Part shown: in pieces, positions 10,214 to 20,861 of the stretch
Layout of the letters: each line of letters opens with the position of its first letter
Position numbering within the stretch: the stretch's first letter is position 1
DNA from: Portulaca oleracea
Taxonomy: Eukaryota > Streptophyta > Magnoliopsida > Caryophyllales > Portulacaceae
Reading direction: 5' to 3'
Assembly (NCBI GenBank): GCA_029582165.1
Contig: CM055888.1
Span: 28,969,408-29,033,407 of the forward strand
DNA: 64,000 nucleotides
The notes under the pieces: generated by a model
Database searches by the model: none
Told to the model about the DNA's origin: nothing
What the model saw: only the letters and a program-made list of their open reading frames with translations
Position numbers and translations under genes: made by a program

Positions 10214-11642
10214 TCATCTTGAGGGAGTGTATTTATGTTGTTTGTGATGTTGGGCAGTAGTAGAACACCTCAGGAGGTTGTAGAGCTAGCTACCACACGA
10301 GGATGAACACGAGATCAATTTTAATCACCCTCCTGTTTTTGATGTTTATGAAGATGAAGAAGAGTGTGAACCTTTGGAGGATCCTGTCGTGATAAGGAGG
10401 TTGAGGACTGTCTGTCCTTGACACAGCCAATAACCTCAAGGTTCTGTCAGCCAGTGATATTGGCAGAATCTGAACCTCAACTCGTGATTATGAACATCAT
10501 GTCATCTTTGAGTGCTACAAGGATGAGAATGGAGAATGAAGCTTCCAGTGGCTTCAATGTTGAGGTTGTTTATTTCCAGCCAAGGTCACTTCTATGGGTG
10601 AACTTGGAGGTGATAAGAAGACCAAATCGAAAGAGGTGGAAACGAAGGAGATCAAAGTATGAGGAATGGAGTATCAAGCCCCCAGCAAGTTCAATGGAGG
10701 AGATCATTGTCTGTCCAGTCTTGATCCTTTTCAAGATAATTGGTGTCCAATATTTTGGTCAAGGTATGGGATCTCAAGAATTTCCTTACTACATTATTTT
10801 GATGGGAATGAATGAAGCATACATGAGATTATTTTGGAGTTTTATGAATGCATGTTTTGTGAAATTTCATGTGCTTTGGTGTTGTGTTGAGAAGGTTATC
10901 ATGATTATACGACTTTGGATGAGTCAAAATAGTGGAATAGAAGTGGAGTCATATTATCTTGATTTTGTGAGCCTTGATGATGCTTGTTGTGGATTAGTGT
11001 TGAATATTGTTAAGGCCTTGATCATATGTTCTATATCGGGGAGTATGCCTTGGATGTTTATTGTGAAAGAAATACTTGTTCTTAGAAGGGTCATTGGTAG
11101 TTCTTATAAACATGAACCAGAATTGGAAGATGAATATGAGAAAGAGTCTTTGGGAGGTTTTGGTTTATCATGAAGAGATTGAAATGCTAGTTGTGAGAAG
11201 AGTCCTTAGTGGTTCTTCTACGCATAAAGGTCAGAAGCAAAGGGAGGACAACTTTCATTTGAGTTGTGTTAACAATGGTAGTGATTGTCCCTTGACCATT
11301 AAAGAAGGAAGTTATGCTACTGATGCATACCTTTTTGCTCTAATTGTCAGCTGTTCTGTCTTGAGGCCCTCCAGACAGTCAAACATTGATTTGCACATCC
11401 CTTACCAACCTTGGTTCGTCATTAATCCTACCATCAACCCACCACTGAAACCCCCACTGTCCTCAGCCCACAAAACAGTCCCAAAAGCCCCACAAAAACC
11501 CCTCATACCAAACAACTTCCTATTCAACAAGGGGAGTCCCAAAACCTACTTTTCATGTCCTTTTATCTCCACATTACTACCCTCCACAAAAGAGCCAACC
11601 CTCAGAACTCACGAACCTAGGTTTCCATCCTTGAACCTATGG
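10214..11642 (+). pseudogene. Internal region of element A, unit 3, left part
   Basis: Same region as units 1 and 2, with the first half of the acidic ORF deleted (junction near 10296, after GCTAGCTACCAC). Frames at 10418-11173 and 11076-11738 are the same protein split by a one-base shift near 11160, and the second frame's last codons are Athila sequence. At 11639-11642 the sequence ATGG is common to element A and Athila gag, and the DNA switches to Athila. Unit 3 resumes at 44487. Confidence 0.75.
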
Positions 11643-12350
11643 ATTCTCGCAAAGAGTTACTCAGTCCGGAATAAAAATGATGCAATAATAACCAATCCTC
11701 AAGATTGTGGTGTGGACACCTCCATTGGAGACCTTTGAATTTCCCCCATGCTTCGAATAACGACTCATCGGATTCTTGCTTGAAACTCATGATGGCATGC
11801 CTCAACCGACATGTCTCATCATTGGGGAAAAAACTTTGAAGAAAGTTGCGGCTAAGGGCATCCCATTAGAATAGGTTCCGGGCGGACACGTGTTGAGCCA
11901 TAGTAGTGCTTTCCCCTTCAAAGTGAGAGGGAAAAACTTCAGCTTCATGTACTCGGCGGAGACTCCATTCATTTGTACGAAGCCGATGTGTTGCTCGAAC
12001 TTGTTGATGTGGTCAATGGGATTTTCATGCTCTCCTCCATGGTACGGAGTGTTCTCGAATATTTCCAACAAATATGGCTTGAACTCAAACGATGCGTTTG
12101 GTGGTAATTCTGGTAATATGATGGGATCGCCTCCCATACCCGGCGATGGTAAGGAATATGATGCTAAGGTACGGGGTGGATCTTCCTCTCTGTCAGACAT
12201 TGGAATTTCGATCGTCTCTCGCTCCCTTTGTTGTCTTCTTCGTCTTGAGCCGGCGTTAGCTTGGTGAATAATGCTCTGCGGGTTCCAATTCGGTGGAGTT
12301 ATAGGAGTTTGGCCTCGTCGAGATCGAGTCCGCATGCACAAAAGGAACAA
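11643..12350 (-). pseudogene. Athila gag fragment (second unit of D)
   Basis: Begins MRTRSRRGQTPIT a few codons inside the frame. Capsid-like motifs follow: LPPNASFEFKPYLLEIFEN, HENPIDHINKFEQHIGF, then FFPLTLKGKALLWLN. A frameshift near 11865 changes the expected YSTWDALSRDF to YSNGMPLA. The exact same lesion is in the first unit's gag near 28310 but not in element C. The fragment ends after the LHHFYSGLS segment, before any zinc knuckle. Confidence 0.8.
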
Positions 12351-12449
12351 ACAGAAGAATCAAATTTCCAATAACCATGGATAACAAAATCTCTAGCAGT
12401 GAAATGATCTTAAACGACCTAAAGACAAAGAGCTAAGCTAGGTGCGCTT

Positions 12450-12469
12450 GCTCCCCGGCAACGGCGCCA
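12450..12469 (-). other. Primer-binding site of D, second unit (tRNA-Asp type)
   Basis: The minus strand reads TGGCGCCGTTGCCGGGGAGC, 5 bases after the LTR end. This is the tRNA-Asp complement typical of Athila elements. Confidence 0.88.
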
Positions 12470-12474
12470 TTTTG

Positions 12475-14123
12475 TGTAATGTGGTTTGTGAGACCTCGGT
12501 TTTTATCGTTCTTTCTCAGGGAGCGAGGGGCTTTATCAATGACTACTTTACTCTAGGTAGGGTTTACGATCATAAAGATGATAGGTTTAGGGTAAAAACA
12601 GCACAAACATACTAAGGTTCGGTCAGAAATGGGAAACAATGGGTGTCGGGAGACTTCGAGATGCAAACAGGGATGAGGAAATGGGTTTTGCAATAAGGGA
12701 GTAACAAGAAGGGAGAATCAAGTGGTAATTCCGTTAGAAAAATACCCACCAAGCTTCCTCTTCCGTGGATAGTCCGGATTAACTTCCCCAACGTCCATCG
12801 ACAGACCCGGAGGGTTAACGAAACGAAATTACCTAGTTAGTTTCTATTCATTTTCATGAATAGAATACTAACTATCCCAATTCCCACCTTCCGACACAAG
12901 TATTGGATGTGTTCGGGAGCTTTCGAACCCGAATACATCCTACTTGAGGGAAGGATAGGAGTGGGAAACAGATTCCTCAACTAATCACCATTCACATCCT
13001 TAAAATCTCCCTAACCCATTATGGTTCTAGCCTCTAATCATCCTATCTAACATGATAACAACAATAATAACCTCATTCATGCTTAAAAAGATATTCAAAT
13101 CAGCAATAACAATCCACAAACACCAAGTAATCCCAAAAAACAAAAACAGAGATTAATAAGTAAATGATGAACTAAAGAGAGAAGAGTTAAGAAATGCTCA
13201 TTGATTTCGATGCCAAAGGAAATACTCCAGAAAAATAAAGCTTGAATGCTCCAAAGATAAGAAATAATCTTCAAACTTCAAAGATGAATCTAATAATATC
13301 CAGTGCAAAAATAAAAATCTCAGTAAAAACTCTCACTAATCACTCTAATTCAAAGCTTAAAAGTCCTGAAAGTATGATAAGTATATGCTAAGATAGGATA
13401 ATAGATGATAAAAGATCTCTCCCCCAACTAAAAGACCTAAATACAATATATAGAAACTAAGTTTGTTACTCAAAACTCGTCACTTTGCTAAACAGAGAAA
13501 ACGCGTCTGAAGGGGACCGTGGGCACGGTCTTTGAGACCGTGGCCACGGTCTTGCGTAGCTCAGGCGATTTCTCTTTTCTCTTCGTAGCACCGTGGGCAC
13601 GGTGCCCCTGGACCGTGGGTATGGTCTGGCGATTAGGGCAGATGACTTTTTCGCTCCTTCGCACCGTCGTGGCTACGGTCTTGGGAGACCATGGCCACGG
13701 TCTTGCTCGGCCAAAATCTTCCTTAGGCAGGTCAAGAACCCACCGTGGCTACGGTCAACATAACCGTGGCCACGGTCTTTCTTGGCTCCCACTACTTCTT
13801 CCCTTGGGCTTAGCTTGATCGCACTGTGGCTACGGTCAACATAACCGTGGCCACGGTCTTGCTCGGAGCAAGTCTACTTCCTTTTGAGCTCTTTGGCATG
13901 TCCGGCCTTTCCGTTTCCTTTGCCTTTGACTCGACCAGGATTCGGGGAATCTCGGGATTCCCAAATTAGGTGCAAAAATGGCCTTTTTTACCACGTTTTG
14001 AGTAAAAACTCTAAAATCTACAAAATTAACAAAAACACATTAAACGTTATTAAATTAAGCTACGAAACAAGTCAAAACCCTAAGGATTTAGGCAGTATTT
14101 AGACACAAAATTGGGTCTAAACA
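12475..14123 (-). repeat. LTR_a of Athila element D
   Basis: 1649 bp between TGTAATGTGG and GGTCTAAACA (plus-strand reading). Paired with the LTR at 42837-44486 by sequence and length. A TATA-like CTATATATTG is present on the minus strand at 13444-13453. The palindrome array at 13515-13862 lies upstream of that box in transcriptional direction. Confidence 0.88.
13515..13862. repeat. Array of ACCGTGGCCACGGT palindromes in Athila LTR_a
   Basis: About ten copies of ACCGTGG-N2-ACGGT-type motifs at irregular 25-60 bp spacing. Several are the perfect 14-bp palindrome ACCGTGGCCACGGT; others read ACCGTGGGCACGGT or ACCGTGGCTACGGT. Each is often followed by CTT and a CTCGG box. Equivalent arrays lie at 29857-30176, 42063-42390 and 43909-44223. 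Confidence 0.75.
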
Positions 14124-16682
14124 CCCTCCCACACTTAAACTTTTACTCGTCCCGAGCAAAACAAGACAAAAACTAACTAAATTAACACTTACTCCTTTGC
14201 CGTGGGAGAGAAACGGGTGCATTTAGCATATGCACCAAGTTCTTTGAACCCCCCCCGCAGCCCGGGTGGACGAGATGGACTCGTGAGGGTTTGTAGCGGC
14301 TATACCCACAAAAGCCAAAGAAAAAGGAGAGAGGGAAAGTGAAAACAAAACCGAAGAAGACAAAAGGAAAGAAAAACAAAGGCTTTGATTCAAAAGATAT
14401 CTAAATCTGAAATCAGGAAAACGTTATTAAACCTCCAAAAGGAACCGTTATGAGCATCTCACAATCCCCTATCCCAAGCAAAAGTCAGTCTTTAAGATTT
14501 TCGATTTCCTACATATAGTGTCAAGCAAAACCCCATGTGCGTAAGTGCTAGTGGGTTCCAACTAAATCCAAAAGACTCCAAGGACTCATGTCCGAGCTCA
14601 AAAAAAACAACGAAACGAATAAGGAAAGAAAAGAGTTGCCCTTCCCCGCATTTGGTCACCCTTGGCTTGGTGAGGGCCGTAGGTGATGCAAGGAGAGGCC
14701 CCACACTTTAGTAACGCTCAAACTTTTCTTTTTGGGGTTGGGTAATCCCAACGAAATTGCTTTTTCTTTTTCTCTTTTCTTTTTCTTTTTATAGGTCGGT
14801 ATTAGCCTTACTTTCGAGAATTGGACGACCCAAATATGGAGTTTACCCTCCCAACACGGTCTTTTCCATACACACCTTCGCCGAGAATTCGATATGGGAG
14901 GAGCTTAAGGGGTAATAGCGTCGTATCGCTAATACCGGGCCCGTGTAGGTTGGCTAAGTGTATTGTGGTTGATGTCATTCAGCGACACGCTCCACTTAAT
15001 CTGGTTATTGTAGCTTTTCTTTCTTTTTCTTTCTTTTCAACTTTGCACTTGCTAAAAAGGGAAACAAAACAAGCTCGGAAACAAAATCCTAGAATCTCCC
15101 GACTTTAACCAGAACGTGAAAGGAATCAGGGGTTTCACTAGGCACTTGATGAAGGTCATCTAAAGAAGGTAAGTCATGACTAGTACCCGAGACAGAGTCG
15201 AAAACGCTCAAACCGGTTTCTTTTAAAGAAGATTAAGAACGACTTCTCAATTTCGACAACATGATCCAAGAAACAAAGCAAAACAAAGCGAGAACAAAAC
15301 TGAAAGAAAAACTTTTAAGGTTTTCATTCCCTTTTTTCTCCTTTTTCACACGAAATTTTTTCAAAATTTAGGCAAAAACTGAGAAAACAAAGATCAAAAC
15401 TACTAGCTGATCTACCCTTGAAACAGAATATCTTCCCCCCCCCTACACTTAAAATGCCACAATGTCCTCATTGTAGGAAGGTGTCACATGGAAAGGGTAG
15501 ACAACCTAAAAAAACCAAACAAACACAAACATCTAGCAAATAAAAATGGTGGCGACCCAAGCGCACACGGCTCCAACAACAATATATCCCAACACAAACA
15601 CTCAAAGGGGTTCGCCACCCAAAAGAAAATCAAGCATGCGACGGATCATGATGAGAATTCGCATAAGAAAGAGCAAGGGGGAAAGATATTACCTCAAACT
15701 CTTCATAAGACTTGAAACTTTGATTCGAGGTCTTCGTTCAAGTGAATCAAAACGATATTAGAGCAAAAGACGACTTTACACGCAAGAATGAAAACAAAGA
15801 AAAAAGAAAAACTAACTAGATATTGAAAGAAAACTATAAAGGGGAAAATAAAACTATAAACAAAATGTACATTGCCAATGACATACCTTATCCCCGAATC
15901 TCACTCATTGAGGTGGGAAATAAGGTTGAAACTGAACACAAACTAACCAAACAGACATGATTCATTTCATTTCATTAAAGACAACCATTGATTACATCCA
16001 AAACATCCGCGCCCCAAAATACAACCAAACAACAAACAAACTAAGCTATCACCGGCCAAAGTACGACCAACGACCAACTAGAACATCCCAACTACAACCG
16101 ACCAACAACCAAACTACCAACAAAATACAACCAAAAGACCACCACAGCCAAATGCAACCGACCTTGAGAGCAACACCAAAACAAGCCAAAAGGACCCGAG
16201 ACACCTACACGCCAAAACCACAAAGCCTTTGCATCCAAACCCCGATGAAGCATCCCCCCACACTTATATGTCACACAATAAAGTATGAAAAAACTAATGA
16301 CAAAGATCAGGTGGGGGCGGGAAATGCTTACAAACAGTCCTCAAGAGGATCCTCCCGAAGGAGGACGGGGTTAGAGTTGCTATTGGATGCCAACAAGAAC
16401 CACTTGTTGGGCCTCGAGCATACCTTGCAAATCCTCGATAAGGCTTTGTTGGTTTGGGATGAGTTCTCACTGCACTTGAAATTCATCGTGAAACTCTTGG
16501 AGTTGATCACTAATGCGCTCCAAGGTATCATCATTTACTTTGCTAGGCCCCGCTTCTTCTCCTTGCTCTCCTTCATCGTCCCCTTCCTCATCTTCTTCTG
16601 CTTCCTCGGCACCTTCCTCTTCAGGCTCCGAAGGACCACCCACCACATAGCGTCCCCTGAATTCTTGGCCACAAGGCCAATT
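14124..16682 (-). other. 3' untranslated region of Athila D, with three polypurine-tract-like motifs
   Basis: No gene supported. Minus-strand purine runs ending a CACACTT-type box occur next to the LTR (about 14124-14140), near 15437-15450 and near 16252-16265. Ancestral acidic and coiled-coil residues of the env-like protein can be followed past its stop to about 16330. The region 14760-15000 holds a GC-rich segment around ATACCGGGCCCGTGTAGG, repeated at 31245 in element C. The plus-strand frames here do not resemble proteins. Confidence 0.6.
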
Positions 16683-17184
16683 TCATCGATCGGAGACATC
16701 TAAGCGCTCTTCAGCATGATCGTCAACCAAATGAACCGCGACGCTATGAGTGTCGTTTCCATGGCGGTAGAGTGTTCGCGTTTTGTTTTTCTCCAAGAAT
16801 TCCATCTTATGTAGGCGAACACCGTTGATAGGATCAGGGAAGTACCATGGAGTCCACTTGCTTAGGTAAGACTCGAACCCTTGCTTCCTTAGAAAATGGC
16901 AGATGATGTTTCCCATGCCAAGGGTCATGTTCCCGGTTTCAAGGTTTATTTCCCGAAGACAGTGGAGGATGCATGAGCCAGTGTTGACCCGGCGACCATT
17001 GATCGCATTGTAGAGGATGAAGAGGTCGTCTTTGCGGATGCTTGAACGTCCGGTGTCGCGGCCGAAGACGGAGTTTGAGATGGTACGGTGAAAGATACGG
17101 ACGCTCAGATTACAAAAGTCTCTGGCATTAGAATTGCTCGGGCAATATACTTGCAATTTTCGGGTTCGAAACTTTGGATATCGT
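16683..17184 (-). pseudogene. Env-like ORF of Athila D, 3' part (split by element B)
   Basis: Continues the frame that starts at 22839, across insert B. Contains ARDFCNLSVRIFHRTISNSV and LFILYNAINGRRVNTGSCIL, and matches element C's ORF (32928-33947) throughout. A TGA after LDVSDR at 16683 ends it early; C reads on through an acidic tail here. The ORF sits between pol and the 3' LTR, the place of the env-like ORF in Athila elements. Its membrane role is unproven and I see no clear signal peptide or transmembrane helix. Confidence 0.65.
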
Positions 17185-18631
17185 TGATGTATAATGGGAT
17201 CAAGAGTGTGGTTGATCAATTACACATCATAGGGGAGACGTGCAAACGATCTAAGAGTGGGAAGCTTCATGTGAAATTGAGGCTAAGGTTAGGGTGGTTC
17301 ACGTGAGGTAAGGGAGAAGATGGAGGGAGTTTTGCCGTGAGGGCTTTTGTGGTTTCAAGATTCAAAAGGGTTGAATCTTGAATGGGAAGGGAGAGAGAGA
17401 GGTTTGATTGTTTGAAGAGGAGAGAGGGAGAGATTAACATGAAAGAGGGGAGAAAGAGGGGAAAGTTGACGTGTGGTTGTTGGGAGAGAGAGAGTTTGAG
17501 AGGTTGTTGGAGGAGAGAGAAAGTTGTTAGGAGTTTGTTATGGAGAGAGAGGGAGTGGATTGAGCTATTTTGTGAGGAGGGAGGAGGGTGGACGATTGAG
17601 GGAGTATGGGAGGTATAGGGTGGCGTTGGAGTGGAGGATGGGTGAGGGTAGATATTATCTTTCTAAGAAATAGAAAGATAATGGGATAGAACTAGATTTC
17701 CTACTTGAATCCACAAGAAGGACAATCTAGGGTTTCTTGATCTAGACCGCAACCTAGGATCAAGTTCTTCCTAAACCACTTGGTTACCACACCAAGATAC
17801 AATAGAAGAGGGAAGAGAGTTAATCCTAACACTCAAGGGGGTAAGCTTAAAGCTTGATTCATATTTCTCAACTGATTGATTTCTAAAGATTGCAAACTAG
17901 GCTATTTATACTAGGAGAGTCCTAACTCCCCTAGGATTCCTTACTTGGCGTGCAAGCCACACTAATTAGACTAGGATTACTCCAACTTGGCGTGCAAGCC
18001 AAGAAATCCTAGTAGTACACGCCTAACTATTCCAACTTCCTCTTGGATTAGGACTCCTTATCCAAAGGGGAGTTGGTTACAACAACCTTATCCTAATTGG
18101 TTTAGGCTTTCCTAATCCAATATGGATTAGTTACAAAATAAGCCAACCTTATCTAGGATAACAACCAATTGGCGCCTACTCTACCTAACACACGCCTAAT
18201 AGCACACACACACTTTCTAGAACATTCTAGAACAATTTAGAATATTCTAGACTTATCTAGACTTCCTATGACTTGATGCTCAAGTTTATAATATACTTGG
18301 CATCTTACATTATTTAAAATAAAACTAAAAGCTAATTAAATCACACCAAAATAATAATAATTTAAATAAAACTAATAAAGATAAGTTACATCCAAAAGAT
18401 TAAAATCAAAGATGAAGCTCTTCTTGGACGTGGACTTTGAGACTATTCTTGGGCTGGTTGGCGTGACTTTGTAGGTATTAGGATGTTTGGACATCCTCTT
18501 GCCATAAGGAGCATACCATATGAACGGGCCTATGGGCCTCTATGCTCATCTTTTCCTTCATAGCTTGCCTTGTTTCTTTAAAATTGTTTTGGGCCTCTTG
18601 GGATGTATTTGGCGTGGGCCAAAATACATCA
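17185..18631 (-). repeat. 3' LTR of element B
   Basis: 1447 bp. The minus-strand TATA box TATAAATAGC is at 17901-17910. The purine-rich frames near 17382-17618 are GA repeats inside this LTR and not genes. Confidence 0.92.
18215..18247. promoter_or_regulatory. Extended heat-shock element in the 3' LTR of B
   Basis: TTCTAGAACATTCTAGAA at 18215-18232 has four contiguous pentamers, followed by a further GAATATTC at 18240-18247. It lies about 305 bp upstream of the minus-strand TATA box. The 5' LTR carries the same at 21894-21911 with a box at 21578-21587. Confidence 0.65.
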
Positions 18632-20600
18632 TTCCCCCTTGTTGGAAGAAGTTTGTCCTCAAACTTAGAGGGTCAAGTTCAGTTGCCCTTATCAGAATCT
18701 TCATGTGAATCAGGACCTTCACATGAACCAAGGCTACTACCACAATTTCTACGTGAATAATGGCCTTCATGTGAGCCGTGATCTCCTCAGTAGATGGTTT
18801 GGGCTGCCCTCCATTATTCTCCATGAACCTTGGGTCCCCAAAGGTGAGACCAAGGTTAGACAGTTCTCCAACATTCTTCTTTGGTGACCAAGAATTTAGC
18901 TTTGAACTTATTGGACTGAAAGAGATCTTCTTACTGTACAAACGGAGTTGGCTTCCATTCTTTTCCATGAATCTAGGGTCACCGAACTTCTCATAGTAAT
19001 AAGTTAAAGGACGACCCTCTTGAGATGAAACTGGCAGAACAATTCCAATACTAACTCCAGAAGCATCACACTCAACCTCAGACTTCTTATCAAAGCTGTG
19101 TAGGGTTAGGACAGGTGTGGTGCAGAGAGTTCTTTTGCTGGTGTCGAACGCTTGCTGGATTGTTGGAGTCCATGAAGACTCCTTAGACTTTAGTAACTCG
19201 GTCACAGGGGATAGAATAGTGCTGAAATTCTTCACAAACCTCTTGTAGAAAGAAGTCAAGCCGTGGAAGATTCGATCACTAAGAATACTAGTTGGAGTAG
19301 ACCACTCCTTGCTAGCTTTGACATTTTCTCCATCAATCTGGATCACTTCAACCGAGAGTACATAGCCAAGAAGGACTATGTTGTTGATGAAGAAGTAACC
19401 CTTGGATAGATTCACATGCTTCTTTTCGTGAGCTAAGATCTCCAGAACAGATTGGAGTTGAAAAGTATGATCTTTCTCACTCTTGCTATTCACAAGTATG
19501 TCATCAAAGTAGACAACAACACACTTGCTAATAAGGGGCTTCAAAACCTGATTCACCAATCTTATTAAAGCATAAAGAATATTAGTTAGTCGAATAGCCA
19601 TGACTAACCATTCATAGAGATCTTCTTTGGTTTTGATAGAAGTGTCCCCTTCTTGAATTCGAACTGGATCAGGATACCCACTTCTTGGACCAATCTCTGA
19701 AACGACTCGGGTTCCATCTAGTTCGTCCATTAGATCTTCAATTTTAGGAAACCTGTACTTGATAGGACTCTTGTTGATGCACAGACGTTGGTTTCCAACT
19801 TCCTTCGTTTCCACAAGGGTAGGGGCGTCACATGGACTGCAGCTTTCTCTAATCACACCCTTGGTTTGAAGATCGTCAACTTGTTTTTGAACCTTTGAAG
19901 GTTCACTAGGGTTTTCGTGAGTTGCTTTGACAGGTTTTGGGACCAAATCAGCTTGAACATCACGTTGAGAAGGGTGGATGAGGAGAGGGTTGCTATGGCT
20001 TGGATTTTTGCGGGTTGGCTCTTTGTAGCTAGGGTTTGTGTTTGGGTTTATAGGAGTGATCTCCTTATGGTCACTAAACTCAGGGCGGTCAGTGGTCATA
20101 GAAGTGATGGGATTTTGATCACTCTCTTTGGGTGGGGTCGGATTGGCTCTTTTTGGTGGAGCTAGGGTGATTTTTTTGTGGTTGAACCTGAATGTGTAGG
20201 TGTTGGCTCTTCCATTATGTATCACGCTCTTGTCAAATAACCATGGTCTTCCCAGCAGGATATGACAAGCATCCATAGGCAAAACGTCACACCATAAAGA
20301 TTCTTGAAAAGATTTTCCAATGGAAAAGCTTACCAAACATCGTTGAGTAACTCGTAATCCTTCACCCTGATGGAACCATTGAATGGTGTAGGGCTTGGGA
20401 TGTGGGCTTGTTTCCAGTTGAAGTTTGTTCACCAAAGTTGTTGAAGCCATGTTGGTGCAGCTTCCTCCATCAACGATTAATGAGCAGACTTTCCCTTTGA
20501 TGGTGCAGCGAGACTGAAAGATAGCCTCTCGTTGTTGTTGCTCTTCAAGAACAATAGAACTGCTGAGTATCCTCCTCATGAAAAGTAATTCATGAGCCAT
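18558..20600 (-). CDS. Single 680-codon ORF of element B: protease plus decayed reverse transcriptase
   Basis: Starts MAHELLFMRR just after a 240-bp leader, so gag is absent. The protease segment has CSLIVDGGSCTNMAS (about residue 40) and DVLPMDACHILLGRPW. The RT follows: YFDDILVNS is kept, but the first catalytic block, KIDLRSGY in related elements, reads EIGPRSGY, and MPFGLTNAP reads MAIRLTNIL. An RNase H start ([12 protein letters not shown]) is then cut off and replaced by repeats around FGDPRFME and a His/Val-rich stretch. It ends LSLRTNFFQQGG plus a tail in the LTR. Without the first catalytic Asp the RT should be dead, yet no stop interrupts the frame. Movement would need enzymes from another element. 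Confidence 0.7.
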   Translation of the reverse strand: MAHELLFMRRILSSSIVLEEQQQREAIFQSRCTIKGKVCSLIVDGGSCTNMASTTLVNKLQLETSPHPKPYTIQWFHQGEGLRVTQRCLVSFSIGKSFQESLWCDVLPMDACHILLGRPWLFDKSVIHNGRANTYTFRFNHKKITLAPPKRANPTPPKESDQNPITSMTTDRPEFSDHKEITPINPNTNPSYKEPTRKNPSHSNPLLIHPSQRDVQADLVPKPVKATHENPSEPSKVQKQVDDLQTKGVIRESCSPCDAPTLVETKEVGNQRLCINKSPIKYRFPKIEDLMDELDGTRVVSEIGPRSGYPDPVRIQEGDTSIKTKEDLYEWLVMAIRLTNILYALIRLVNQVLKPLISKCVVVYFDDILVNSKSEKDHTFQLQSVLEILAHEKKHVNLSKGYFFINNIVLLGYVLSVEVIQIDGENVKASKEWSTPTSILSDRIFHGLTSFYKRFVKNFSTILSPVTELLKSKESSWTPTIQQAFDTSKRTLCTTPVLTLHSFDKKSEVECDASGVSIGIVLPVSSQEGRPLTYYYEKFGDPRFMEKNGSQLRLYSKKISFSPISSKLNSWSPKKNVGELSNLGLTFGDPRFMENNGGQPKPSTEEITAHMKAIIHVEIVVVALVHVKVLIHMKILIRATELDPLSLRTNFFQQGGMMYFGPRQIHPKRPKTILKKQGKL
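18632..18645 (-). other. Polypurine tract of element B
   Basis: The minus strand reads CCAACAAGGGGGAA directly before the LTR's TGATG, the plus-strand primer position in reverse transcription. Confidence 0.8.
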
Positions 20601-20837
20601 GGCAGGGTTGGAACGTCCAGAGTGACGTTGGGTAAGGAAGAGAATGTGTTTGGGCTGTTTTGTGGAGTTTAGGGTTGCAGGTTGGTACTCAAGGTTTGAA
20701 GGTTATATGTTTGGTTTGCAGGTAAGGCTTGTGGAATAGCAGGTTAAGCTATTGGAATAGCAGGTTAAGCTATTGGAGTAACAGGTTTGGGGATTGGGTT
20801 GGAAAAGGTCATGTGTTTGGTTTGCACTCAAAAACAA

Positions 20838-20855
20838 CCTAGGGCTCTGATACCA
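20838..20855 (-). other. Primer-binding site of element B
   Basis: The minus strand reads TGGTATCAGAGCCCTAGG, 6 bp after the 5' LTR. Full match to the initiator-tRNA-Met type. Confidence 0.9.
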
Positions 20856-20861
20856 AAATTA

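Noticed and set aside
13515..13862. CRISPR-like array
   Set aside because: Repeats are short palindromes at irregular spacing, inside plant LTRs, with no cas genes. The organism is eukaryotic.
17382..17618. GA-rich ORF in element B's LTR, repeated at 21059
   Set aside because: Purine-repeat translation within an LTR leader; composition alone explains the open frame.
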